Positions 8,655 to 16,996 of a stretch of 29,679 nt of DNA are shown one piece after another. Source of the DNA: Coraliomargarita_B sp046540835 (GTDB lineage Bacteria; Verrucomicrobiota; Verrucomicrobiia; Opitutales; Coraliomargaritaceae); NCBI GenBank assembly GCA_046540835.1, contig JBKHEL010000028.1:1-29679 (forward strand), written 5' to 3'. A program made the translations under genes and the position numbers. The notes under the pieces were generated by a model. It searched no databases. It was not told the DNA's origin and saw only the letters and a program-made list of their open reading frames with translations. Within the stretch, counting starts at the first letter, position 1. Each line of letters opens with the position of its first letter.

Positions 8655-8791
8655 CGGACACAGTCGCCTCAGGGTCGAGGTCGATACCGACGGACTCCAG
8701 CTGCTGCCGTCGGTCGTGGCAGTCCGGGGTGCCGGTTTTTGCGGACGAGCGAGATCCGGGAGCTGGGATTCGTTTGGCCTGACTCCCGGCT

Positions 8792-9550
8792 CTAGGAATG
8801 ACGACGTCGGGCAGCGGCAAAGCCGAGTGCTGCCATGCCGGCCAATGCCGCAAAGGAAGAAGGTTCAGGGACGACATTGAAGCTGAAGGTTTGAGTATCG
8901 GTGAGGGAGCCTTCGGTCAGATGTGTGCCCGAAGCGGTGATTTCCACCTGCCAAGTGCCCGCCTCGGTGAAGCCATAATTAAAGTGGTCGTGCACGCCAG
9001 CTGCCTGGTCAAAGGTGTTGCTGCCGTTTTCAGTGGAGAAGGAGAAGTCGAACCCCCCGACTCCATCTGGCTGCCAAATCGAGAAATCGCCCGTGCCGGA
9101 GGGAGAGGTGACCGTGCCCAAGGTGAAGGTAATGTCGGACGACCAGTCGGCAGGCTCCAGCTCTTCGGTCGCGATCCCCAGGAAGGGAATGGGGTCTGAG
9201 CCGGGATTGTTCTGAGGCAGAACCCAAAGGTCCTCGCCGCTGGCGGCTCCCGTGCCGGCAGTCAGGGCCGGGTCACTCGGCGCACTGGTCTTGGTGATAA
9301 GAGGCACATTGATCGTGATGGAACCCGCATCGTATTCTTCATCGGCTGCGAGAGGACTTCCGTCAACGACCGCTCCACTGTGAAGGTGTGTGTGCAAATG
9401 AAATTCTGGTCCGCTTCCTTCGTCGTGAAGGGCTACTCCGATATCACCGTGGCCGCTGGTCCAGAGTTGTGCGTTGGCGGCATGAGCCACAAGGAGCGTC
9501 CCGATCATGATCGGCAGCGATTTAGAGTGTGGAGGGAGAGATGTCATCAT
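8792..9550 (-). CDS. Secreted His-rich protein resembling the choice-of-anchor M domain, with PEP-CTERM tail
   Basis: Exported, surface-sorted protein of 252 residues. A signal peptide precedes QLWTSGHGDIGVAL (about 29-41), then come a histidine cluster HLHTHLH (51-57), the segment EDLWVLPQNN (106-115), and GVHDHFNYGF (185-194). This order resembles the choice-of-anchor M domain (also called the actinobacterial surface-anchored repeat), recalled from family knowledge and not searched. The C-terminus VPEPSS (227-232) plus a hydrophobic helix and RRR is a textbook PEP-CTERM sorting signal, processed by an exosortase that is not in this window. The signal peptide could also start at the inner ATG 9508. 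The histidines suggest divalent-metal binding; together with the ZnuD-like receptor and Fur-family gene nearby I infer a role in zinc capture. A weak promoter-like pair (TTGACT 9618-9613, TAACGA 9596-9591) lies upstream. Confidence 0.82.
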   Translation of the reverse strand: MMTSLPPHSKSLPIMIGTLLVAHAANAQLWTSGHGDIGVALHDEGSGPEFHLHTHLHSGAVVDGSPLAADEEYDAGSITINVPLITKTSAPSDPALTAGTGAASGEDLWVLPQNNPGSDPIPFLGIATEELEPADWSSDITFTLGTVTSPSGTGDFSIWQPDGVGGFDFSFSTENGSNTFDQAAGVHDHFNYGFTEAGTWQVEITASGTHLTEGSLTDTQTFSFNVVPEPSSFAALAGMAALGFAAARRRHS

Positions 9551-9674
9551 TGTAGAGGATTTGGTTGAAGATAATTAATGAAAGTCTATGTCGTTAGCGG
9601 GTAATCAGGGGCAGTCAACCTCTATCGAAAGTTTTTTTCAATAAAGTCGCTTTGCTGAGTGCTGGGAGCGAGCG

Positions 9675-9714
9675 GTGCGTCCCGCACCGAAGGATGCCGC
9701 TGTGCGGGACGCAC
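9675..9714. repeat. Perfect 13-bp inverted repeat made of two mini-hairpins
   Basis: GTGCGTCCCGCAC (9675-9687) and GTGCGGGACGCAC (9702-9714) are exact reverse complements around a 14-nt spacer. Each arm is itself a small hairpin (GTGCG-TCC-CGCAC and GTGCG-GGA-CGCAC) with the same TCC/GGA loops as the RAYT-linked REPs, but in the opposite order. It sits 26 bp past the stop of the larger anchor-type gene and could end its transcript, though there is no T tract. Confidence 0.65.
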
Positions 9715-9740
9715 TGCTTTCCCTGGAATGAAACCAGGTT

Positions 9741-11384
9741 TCATTGAGCTGGATCGATGCGCCAGCGGAAAAAGGCATTTTCCGGTCTTTCATCGCCAGC
9801 TAGCCGGAGGCAGCGACGTTGGATACGGCCATACGCATTGCCCCGCTCGGCACCGGTCTCATATTGTTCCAAAGGCTGAGCCGGCACACGGTCGCTCCAG
9901 CCCAGCCAAGCAGAGAGATCGGCACTGTATTCAAGGACGATATTCTGGGTGTTTCGGTTGAGCCGATCCTTGTAGGTGTCACGGTAGAAGGTGATTAGGC
10001 CCTCAGGGAGGTTCGGGTCGGGGCGCGGCAGCTTATGCGCATCGGGCACTGCGGGATCGAAGCCTTCCCAGAAAAGCTGATATTCCACCAAATCGGGCAC
10101 ACCGTCGCCGTCGTAGTCGCTGCCGTCCTCTGAGAAGGTGCCGGGGGCGATTCCGTGGCTGCGTTCGAAGCTGTCTGCCCAGGCGGCAAAGTCGTAGTCG
10201 GCCTCCAAACCGGCCAGAAAGACCAGCTCAAAAGCGGGGCCAGGCACCGGACCACTGTTATCAGTGCCCCGCGCCCGGAGGCCGACCCGGTAGATGCCGG
10301 GCTCGGAGAAAAGGAAATAGTGTCGAGTGGCTTCAGGTAGGATTTGCAGGGTGCCGGGGCCTTTCACGTGGACCACTTCGAGGGGGGTAGCATCGAGACT
10401 GGTGCCTGTCGGGAAGGCGATGGGCGCATCGCCGGGAATCCCGACACGGTGGGGGGCGACCGTGCTGGTGTTGGCTACCGGGTCGAGTCCGAAGGCGTAG
10501 GGGTGGGAACTGCCGCTGATAAGAATTTCCCGAGTCACGAGGGCCACTTGCCCCGGCTCATATTCCACGGTTTCACCATAAGGGTGAACCGCAGCCGGCG
10601 TGTCGGCGCTCAGCGAGAGGCGCAGCTCCGCTTCACCGGTGGCGACAGAGGAGAAAGGCACAGCAAAATGCAGGTCGAAGCTGCCGCTGGTGTCCTGGCC
10701 ACCATCAGGTTGCCATAGATTGAGCCGACCCGAAGCGCGAAAGGTGGCGGTATAGTTGCCCGGCTGCGTCAGGCCCCAGTTGTAGTGGGTATGCGTGCCG
10801 ATGGGCACCGGCTCGAGTCGGTCGTTGCTATTGAAGCCATCGCTGCTGTTAAAATGCATCTCAACCGTGCCGACTCCGTTGACCTCCCACATGGCGAAAT
10901 GACCGCCTGCAGCGGCACCCGGCCCGGCGAGGTCGGTTAACTCGACGATGATATTGCCGATTGTGCTGGGTTGAAAGAAACCGTTGGAGGATTGTTGAAA
11001 AACCCCCGCCGGGATGATAGTCCGCCAGCCCAGGAAGATTTTACCAGCCTGGTTACTTTGCGGCAGCAGCCAGATGGTGTCGCCAGCTCCGGCTAGTCCT
11101 TGAATTGGGCTGGAGAGCACAGTTTCGGTCTCTGGCGTCGCCACGATTGTGGTGGTTGCAGGATCGAGTCGAACCACCCCTTCCGGATTTGTGAAATCTC
11201 CGCTCACATCGTAGGAAATCGAAAATTGCCAACCCGCATCGGGATTTCCCGGAGTCAGCTGGTAGTCGATGTGTGGCTCGAAGTGCCCAAGGAGTAAGTC
11301 CGTCTGTGGCGTTGCAAGCAGGGGACCGACTGCGAGCGCGGGCCAAAAGAAGCCTGCCGTGAAGATAGTCTTGACCTGAATCAT
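9741..11384 (-). CDS. Secreted protein resembling choice-of-anchor M, with a calcium-loop-like segment
   Basis: Exported protein of 547 residues with an N-terminal signal peptide (about 1-25). Residues about 30-240 resemble the same domain as the neighbour at 8792-9550: GHFEPHIDYQL near the start, GDTIWLLPQSNQAGKIFLGW (101-120) and the conserved-looking GTHTHYNWGLTQPGNY (196-211). A second, diverged region (about 248-392) may be another copy that has lost most histidines. It is followed by DYDGDGVPDLVEY (423-435), a thrombospondin-3-like calcium loop. The last 100 residues (...FFRWRIDPAQ) are of unknown fold, and there is no PEP-CTERM or other anchor. It starts 40 bp from the divergent ZnuD-like receptor gene, so the two probably share a control region. 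Function inferred: periplasmic or surface metal binding. Confidence 0.75.
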   Translation of the reverse strand: MIQVKTIFTAGFFWPALAVGPLLATPQTDLLLGHFEPHIDYQLTPGNPDAGWQFSISYDVSGDFTNPEGVVRLDPATTTIVATPETETVLSSPIQGLAGAGDTIWLLPQSNQAGKIFLGWRTIIPAGVFQQSSNGFFQPSTIGNIIVELTDLAGPGAAAGGHFAMWEVNGVGTVEMHFNSSDGFNSNDRLEPVPIGTHTHYNWGLTQPGNYTATFRASGRLNLWQPDGGQDTSGSFDLHFAVPFSSVATGEAELRLSLSADTPAAVHPYGETVEYEPGQVALVTREILISGSSHPYAFGLDPVANTSTVAPHRVGIPGDAPIAFPTGTSLDATPLEVVHVKGPGTLQILPEATRHYFLFSEPGIYRVGLRARGTDNSGPVPGPAFELVFLAGLEADYDFAAWADSFERSHGIAPGTFSEDGSDYDGDGVPDLVEYQLFWEGFDPAVPDAHKLPRPDPNLPEGLITFYRDTYKDRLNRNTQNIVLEYSADLSAWLGWSDRVPAQPLEQYETGAERGNAYGRIQRRCLRLAGDERPENAFFRWRIDPAQ

Positions 11385-11424
11385 TTAAAAATGGCTAGTC
11401 TAACGAAAGCGTTTTACAATACAA

Positions 11425-13635
11425 ATGAAAGTTGTTTTTATTAGATGTAGTCAGCTAGCGCAAATTTTGGTAGCCTTGTCCGTTGTGACAAGCTTCGGCT
11501 TGCGTGGGCAGGAAGCCGATCCGCAGCAGCCATTCGCATCGGGTTTGAGCGGAGAAGTTATCTACGAGCTTCAGGAGTTTGCTGTTGTTGCCGAACGTTT
11601 CGGCGAGGTAGGCGATTTTTCTCTGAACAGCGTGCAAGTAATTGAAGCGGCCGAATTACAGCGGCAGATCCAAAGCACGCTTGGGGAGACTCTGGCATGG
11701 GAGCCGGGGCTTAACGCGAGCTACTTTGGGCCGGGGGCCAGTCGTCCCGTGATTCGTGGTTTAGGGGATTACCGCGTGCGCATGTTGGTGGACGGTATCG
11801 GGACGCTCGACGTCTCCGACAATAGTCCGGATCACGGTGTGCCGCTGGAGCCTCTGTTGATACGCCGGGTCGATATTCATCGTGGGCCGGATGCCTTGCT
11901 CTTTGGCAATGCGGCCATAGGCGGTGCCATCAATTCGCAGACGCGCTACCTACCGGAGAGTCTGCCGGAGCAGAGCATATCCGGGTCAACCGAGCTGCGC
12001 TACGACACGGCTTCCGAAGGAAAGTCCGCAGCCGCCTATGGCACGGTTCGTCAGGGCGATTTTGCATTTCGCCTCACAGGATCCCGCAGGCAGGCGGGAG
12101 ATTACTCAATTCCGGATGGGGCGCGCTCCGAGGCCTACGAGGCGACTTTCAAACCAGAGGTGAACAATCCAGGTTTGGGGGTTTCGGAGCCGGTAGCGAA
12201 TCCTTCCGGCAAGGTGCCGAACACCCACATCGACACCGAAACCTATTCTGCAGGTCTCTTATGGGAGCCGATTGCTCTGCCCGCACGAATTGGTTTTTCC
12301 TATTCGCATTATGCTTCCGAGTATGGGATGCCTTATCAATACGGAGGTGATGCCAATGAACTCTTTGGCTTTAGTTCGCTGGAGATGGAGCAGTCTAGAT
12401 ACGATTTGGATGCATCGTATGACATCGCCTTTGAGCCTATAGAGAGGATACGCTTTCGTCTGGGGCACGCAGACTACGAGCACGCAGAATTTTTCGCCGG
12501 TCGGGCGAAGGATGCGGATAAGGATTTCGATGACACTATTATGAAGATGGATTCCTCCGAGGCGCGGATAGATCTCTACCATCGCCTCTTTGAGAATTTG
12601 GACGGTGTCGCCGGGTTTCATGGCTTCGGGCGGGATCTGGAGGCCAGCCGGTTGGTGGTGCCACCGAATCCAGCGAGTCGTGTGACTCATCTTTTTGAGA
12701 CGGAGAATTTCGGTTATTTTTTCGTGCAAACACTGACCATTGACGAGTGGACATTGAGGGGCGGTTACCGCTTTGAAAACCAAGCCATTGAGGATGTGTC
12801 ACTGAAGTCCTTTGGATTCACAAGAGAGGCCGAAGAGCAGAGCCATAGTCTTGCTTACGGTGTGACCTGGCGGGATTATGAACATTGGATTTTTGATGAG
12901 CTTGCATTGACAGTCAACCTGTCCCGGATCGAACGCTTGCCCTCCGAGACGGAGCGTTATGCTTTTTGGAATAACGCGGCTATTCAGCGTTTTGTCATCG
13001 GTGCTGATAGCACGGGCGTGGCTCTGGAGGTGGAACGCTCAAATGCGATCGAGTTTGGCATTGAAGCACACCGTGGCGACTGGTCGGGTCGCCTGAACGT
13101 CTATCAATACGACTTTGAGGATTTCATTTTCCTTCAGGATATCAAGGGCATTGGTAATCTCGCGCAATACGTCGCCAGGGATGCGGTCTTTCGGGGTGGT
13201 GAGGCCGAGTTGACCTGGCGCGTTCATGAGGATGAGATGAGTTCGCTCCGCCTTAAAGGCATGGTTGATTTCGTCCGTGGCAAAAATCTCGACGACGATA
13301 CAAACCTCCCCCGTATCCCCCCGCTTCGACTGGGTTCACGCGTCGAATATGAGCGCGGCGCGCTATCGCTAGGTGCTGAGTTGCGCTATGCTTTCGAGCA
13401 GAAGCGTGTTCAACAGGAAACTGATATCGTCTTGCCTGAGCTGGAGACGGAGGATTACTACGAGTTGAACTTCGACGCTCAATACACCTGGAAACTCCGC
13501 GATGCGAATTTGACGGTTTTCGCCCGAGCCAGCAATCTTCTGGGTGCAGAACGGCGAACGCATGTGTCCTTCCTCAAGGAGGTGGCACCACTTCCGGGGC
13601 GAAATCTGAGCATCGGCGCGCGTTGGCTCTTTTAG
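11425..13635 (+). CDS. TonB-dependent outer-membrane receptor, ZnuD-like
   Basis: Gated beta-barrel of 736 residues that imports a ligand across the outer membrane using TonB-ExbBD energy. A signal peptide (1-29) is followed by a TonB-box-like EFAVVAE (51-57), the plug (about 65-175: PVIRGLGDYRVRMLVDGIG, DNSPDHGVPLEP, HRGPDALLFGNAAIGGAIN) and a barrel ending in the terminal aromatic SIGARWLF. DNSPDHGVPLEP in the plug, GFSYSHYASEYGMPY in the barrel and SFLKEVAPLPGRN near the end resemble zinc receptors of the ZnuD type as I recall them. The long His-rich external loop of Neisseria ZnuD is absent. The gene is AT-richer than its neighbours. It starts 40 bp from the divergent anchor-type gene; the gap has a short dyad AACG-AAAG-CGTT (11402-11413). 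Receptor class is certain, zinc is inferred. Confidence 0.9.
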   Translation: MKVVFIRCSQLAQILVALSVVTSFGLRGQEADPQQPFASGLSGEVIYELQEFAVVAERFGEVGDFSLNSVQVIEAAELQRQIQSTLGETLAWEPGLNASYFGPGASRPVIRGLGDYRVRMLVDGIGTLDVSDNSPDHGVPLEPLLIRRVDIHRGPDALLFGNAAIGGAINSQTRYLPESLPEQSISGSTELRYDTASEGKSAAAYGTVRQGDFAFRLTGSRRQAGDYSIPDGARSEAYEATFKPEVNNPGLGVSEPVANPSGKVPNTHIDTETYSAGLLWEPIALPARIGFSYSHYASEYGMPYQYGGDANELFGFSSLEMEQSRYDLDASYDIAFEPIERIRFRLGHADYEHAEFFAGRAKDADKDFDDTIMKMDSSEARIDLYHRLFENLDGVAGFHGFGRDLEASRLVVPPNPASRVTHLFETENFGYFFVQTLTIDEWTLRGGYRFENQAIEDVSLKSFGFTREAEEQSHSLAYGVTWRDYEHWIFDELALTVNLSRIERLPSETERYAFWNNAAIQRFVIGADSTGVALEVERSNAIEFGIEAHRGDWSGRLNVYQYDFEDFIFLQDIKGIGNLAQYVARDAVFRGGEAELTWRVHEDEMSSLRLKGMVDFVRGKNLDDDTNLPRIPPLRLGSRVEYERGALSLGAELRYAFEQKRVQQETDIVLPELETEDYYELNFDAQYTWKLRDANLTVFARASNLLGAERRTHVSFLKEVAPLPGRNLSIGARWLF

Positions 13636-13671
13636 CCGTGTATCGCGTGATAAGAGAGGCTTGAGTTTGGC

Positions 13672-13944
13672 ATGGGGTTCGCATTAATCGCCAGAAGTAT
13701 GGGGAACTCTGGGAAAACAATCCATTTTGGTATAAGCGCTCTGACTGCCTGTTGCCTCCTCAGTGCGTGCGGGCCCGACGAGCAGGGGAGTCGTTCCGGG
13801 GGTCCGCCGAAAACAGGCACGACAGCCGCGCCGCAGCCGTCGGGGCTGGCTGTGCGCTCCGATTACTACACTGCAGCGGTGGAGGCCGAATTCGAGGCTG
13901 CGGGCTTGAAAGCTGCCGACTTCAGGCACGGGCAGCAGGACTAA
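13672..13944 (+). CDS. Small hypothetical lipoprotein
   Basis: A 90-residue frame whose N-terminus reads as a lipoprotein signal: basic residues, a hydrophobic stretch (FGISALTACCLL) and the lipobox LSAC followed by GPDEQ. The mature part is short, Gly/Pro/Thr-rich at first, then a helical end (YYTAAVEAEFEAAGLKAADF). ATG 13699 is an equally good start and gives a tighter signal peptide. It begins 36 bp after the receptor stop on the same strand, so it may be cotranscribed with the zinc-receptor gene. I do not recognise a family, and an unexpressed frame remains possible. Confidence 0.55.
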   Translation: MGFALIARSMGNSGKTIHFGISALTACCLLSACGPDEQGSRSGGPPKTGTTAAPQPSGLAVRSDYYTAAVEAEFEAAGLKAADFRHGQQD

Positions 13945-14105
13945 AAAGAGGTCGCGACCCGCAGGCAGGAGAAGCGCCCGGCTCATTGACCACGGCGCCA
14001 CTGTTGAAAGGGGCACGCATCAGGCATTTTGAGAAAGTGAGCTGTGTGTGGAAGTGCCCTTGTGATAACCATTGCTTCTGCCCGCAAACTTCACTCAATG
14101 ACGGT

Positions 14106-15353
14106 ATGGATATAGCCATAGGTTTGGGATTTGGGCTCCTGCTCGGCGCGAGCTTGGTCTACTTTTGGCTCAACCGGGAGCTAACCAAGACCCGCTTGAA
14201 ATTATCGCGTGCGGAGGCCCAGCGCGAGGCCGAGCTCAAGGCGGCCAACGACAAGTTGAAGCTGTTGGAAGAGGCGCGCCTCACGCTGGAAAACACATTC
14301 AAGGCGCTTTCCGCCGAGGCGCTCTCGAAAAATAACGCCGACTTTCTCAACCTCGCCAAGGCCACGCTCGAAAAATATCAGGAGGGCGCGAAAGGCGATC
14401 TGGACAAGCGGCAGGAGTCGATTCACAAGACCGTCGAGCCGGTCAACGAGGCGCTGCGCCGTTTCAATCAGCGTATCGAGATGATCGAGGAACGGCGCAC
14501 CGCGACCGATTCCAGTCTGAAGCAACAATTAGCGCAGCTCTCCGAGGCCCAGGCGGAGCTGAGCCGGACGACCGGCAGCCTCGTGCAGGCCCTGCGTGCG
14601 CCGCAGGTGCGCGGGCAGTGGGGAGAGATGCAGCTGCGCCGCACCGTGGAAATCGCCGGGATGGTGAACTACTGTGATTTTATCGAGCAGGCCTCGCACG
14701 AGACGGGAGAGGGCCAGCGCCAGCGCCCGGATATGCTCATTCAGCTGCCCAACGGACGCCAGGTCGTCGTCGATGCCAAGGTCCCGCTCGCCGCCTATCT
14801 GGATGCGCTGGAGGCGAAGGATGCGGCCGTGCAAACCGAGCGCATGCAGGCCCACGCCCGCCAGTTGCGTGAGCATATCAAAGGCCTCTCGCAAAAGGCC
14901 TATTGGAGCCAGTTTGAGAATACGCCCGAGTTTGTCGTGCTCTTCGTGCCCAACGAGACGATCTTCAGCGCCGCGCTGGAGCAGGATCCGCAGTTACTGG
15001 AGCTGGGCGTCGAAAACAAAGTCATCCTCGCCACGCCGACCACGCTGATCGCGCTGCTCAAGGCCATCGCCTATGGCTGGCAGCAGGAAGCCATCGCCCG
15101 CGAGGCCAAGCAGATCGCCGCGCTCGGGCGCGACCTGTATGAGCGGATCGGCGTGGTCACCGGGCACTTCACCAAGCTCGGTAAAAGTCTCGACCAGTCG
15201 GTCGGTCACTACAACAAGGCGATTAGCTCGGTGGAGAGTCGCCTGCTCGTGACCGCGCGCAAGTTTGAGGGCCTCGACAGCTCCAATGCCGACGCCCTGC
15301 CCGAGACGAAGGTGATTGAGAAGCAGCCGACGCTGCCGAAGGAGCAAGCATGA
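14106..15353 (+). CDS. rmuC: DNA recombination protein RmuC homolog
   Basis: Predicted membrane-anchored nuclease-like protein that limits inverted-repeat recombination in E. coli. From ATG 14106 it has 415 residues: an N-terminal membrane helix (IAIGLGFGLLLGASLVYFWL), a long coiled coil (about 25-155), then the RmuC core with VRGQWGEMQLRRTVEIAGM, GRQVVVDAKVPLAAYLDALEA, the segment around SQFENTPEFVVLFVPNE and LATPTTLIALLKAIAYGWQQE. The order and wording match the family closely. The frame is open upstream to 13752 but has no sensible start there. Its stop overlaps the next gene's start (ATGA, 15350-15353), so it leads an rmuC-nfeD-nfeD-floA operon. The 161 bp upstream hold no obvious promoter. 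Confidence 0.93.
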   Translation: MDIAIGLGFGLLLGASLVYFWLNRELTKTRLKLSRAEAQREAELKAANDKLKLLEEARLTLENTFKALSAEALSKNNADFLNLAKATLEKYQEGAKGDLDKRQESIHKTVEPVNEALRRFNQRIEMIEERRTATDSSLKQQLAQLSEAQAELSRTTGSLVQALRAPQVRGQWGEMQLRRTVEIAGMVNYCDFIEQASHETGEGQRQRPDMLIQLPNGRQVVVDAKVPLAAYLDALEAKDAAVQTERMQAHARQLREHIKGLSQKAYWSQFENTPEFVVLFVPNETIFSAALEQDPQLLELGVENKVILATPTTLIALLKAIAYGWQQEAIAREAKQIAALGRDLYERIGVVTGHFTKLGKSLDQSVGHYNKAISSVESRLLVTARKFEGLDSSNADALPETKVIEKQPTLPKEQA

Positions 15354-16996
15354 GTGAAGCCGGTCGACGCGGGTCACACCCGATCTTTATTCTGCAAGAG
15401 GGCTTGCTTTCGGGCTGGAGCAGAGCATCTTCACGCTCTGTGCAAATTTTCTGTCGTTTCTTCTGTGCGCTCCTGCTTTGCTGTGCGGGGTTTCTTCAGC
15501 TTGAGGGCTCCTCAGGGTCTGCGGAGCCGGGTGTGGATGCGCAGGGTGACCCGGCCGAGGAGGCGCCTGCGGCCGGAGACGAGGCGCCCGCTCCACAGCC
15601 CGGTGGCGCTTCAGCTTCGGGGGAGGGCGCAGCCTCCGGCGATCCGGCCGGTCGGGCAGAGCTGCCCGCTGATGGCGAGGTTGACGTGTATGTGATTCCG
15701 ATTACCGAGGCGATCAATCAGCCGAATCTCTACATCCTGCGCCGCGGCCTAAAGGAAGCGATCACGAACGAGGTCGATCTGGTGCTGCTCGACATGGATA
15801 CGCCGGGTGGGCGCGTCGACATCACGATCGATATGATGGAAGCGCTCGCCCGTTTTGATGGGATCACCGCCACCTATGTTAATAATGATGCCATTTCGGC
15901 CGGTTCCTTCATCACGGCAGCGACCCAGGAAATTTATTTTGCACCGGACGGGAAGATTGGTGCCTCGGCGGTGATCATGGGGGGCGGGCAGGAAGTCCCG
16001 GAAACGGCCAGAATGAAAATTGAAAGCTACCTCCGCGCCAATATCCGGGTCTTGACTGAGGATTATCCCCACCGCTCCGAGGTCATTCGTGCCATGCTCG
16101 ATGCCGAGTATGAGCTGAAAATCGGAGACGAGGTGATCAAGCCTGCCGGTGAGCTTCTCACCCTGACCGCGAAGGAGGCCGTCCAGAAGTATGGTGACCC
16201 GCCCGAGCCGCTTCTCGGTCTCGGGATCCACGAGAGTGTGGAGGACCTGCTCGACGCACGCTTTGGGGCGGGCAACTATGTGATCCGCGACTTCGAGGTC
16301 ACCTACTCCGAGCGGATCGCCAAATGGATGAATACCTTTGCACCGGCGCTGCTTGGCATCGGGATGCTTTTGCTCTTCTTCGAGTTTAAGACCCCGGGCT
16401 TCGGCGTGATGGGGATCGGGGGCCTGATTTTGATGGGCATTTTCTTTGTGAGTCAGCATATCGCGGGCTTGGCCGGGAATGAGGCGGTGCTGTTTTTTGC
16501 GCTCGGGATCCTCCTGATCCTGGTGGAATTGTTTTTCTTCCCCGGGACGCTCGTGTTTGCGCTCAGCGGGCTGGTGCTCGTCTGCGGGTCTTTGCTCTGG
16601 GCGATGATTGATTTTTGGCCGGGCGAGCCGATCCGGTTCTCGCCGGAGCTGGTCGCCGAGCCCATGGTCAATCTTGTGTTCGGGATGTCTTTCGCGATCG
16701 TGGGCGCGCTGGTCTTTGGCCGAATGTTCAAAGGCACCTGGTTTGAACGGGCGCTTGTTCTCGAAGAGGTGGCCGGCGGGCACGGGGCGACCCTCCGCGA
16801 GGAGCGAAAGAGGCAGCTGCCCCAACCCGGTGCAGAGGGTGTGGCCGTCAGCGATCTCTTCCCCAGTGGACGGGTCGAAGTGGACGGGCAGCGCTACGAG
16901 GCGCGCAGCGGGCTCGGCCCGATCAAACATGGCAGCCGCATCCGCGTGGTCGCCCAAAACAATTTCACACTTACGGTGGAGGCGATCGACTCATGA
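15350..16996 (+). CDS. Long-form NfeD protein (membrane-bound ClpP-class serine protease)
   Basis: Membrane protease of 548 residues in the NfeD1b/YqeZ class, usually encoded beside a flotillin or stomatin. Layout: signal/anchor helix (about 34-50), an acidic Ala/Pro/Gly linker (55-105), a ClpP-like domain (about 108-290) with DMDTPGGRVD and the likely nucleophile S183 in NNDAISAGSF, a probable general-base Lys near 223 (ARMKIES), then four to five membrane helices (about 325-465), and a C-terminal OB-fold NfeD domain (about 485-548, with SGRVEVDGQRYEARS). It overlaps rmuC and the short NfeD by ATGA on both sides, which suggests translational coupling. The catalytic residues are assigned by comparison with archaeal NfeD protease as remembered. 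Confidence 0.92.
   Translation: MSEAGRRGSHPIFILQEGLLSGWSRASSRSVQIFCRFFCALLLCCAGFLQLEGSSGSAEPGVDAQGDPAEEAPAAGDEAPAPQPGGASASGEGAASGDPAGRAELPADGEVDVYVIPITEAINQPNLYILRRGLKEAITNEVDLVLLDMDTPGGRVDITIDMMEALARFDGITATYVNNDAISAGSFITAATQEIYFAPDGKIGASAVIMGGGQEVPETARMKIESYLRANIRVLTEDYPHRSEVIRAMLDAEYELKIGDEVIKPAGELLTLTAKEAVQKYGDPPEPLLGLGIHESVEDLLDARFGAGNYVIRDFEVTYSERIAKWMNTFAPALLGIGMLLLFFEFKTPGFGVMGIGGLILMGIFFVSQHIAGLAGNEAVLFFALGILLILVELFFFPGTLVFALSGLVLVCGSLLWAMIDFWPGEPIRFSPELVAEPMVNLVFGMSFAIVGALVFGRMFKGTWFERALVLEEVAGGHGATLREERKRQLPQPGAEGVAVSDLFPSGRVEVDGQRYEARSGLGPIKHGSRIRVVAQNNFTLTVEAIDS

Noticed and set aside
8596..8880. 94-residue plus-strand frame upstream of the PEP-CTERM 3' end
   Set aside because: Crosses an inverted repeat and the antisense of the PEP-CTERM tail; composition is not protein-like.
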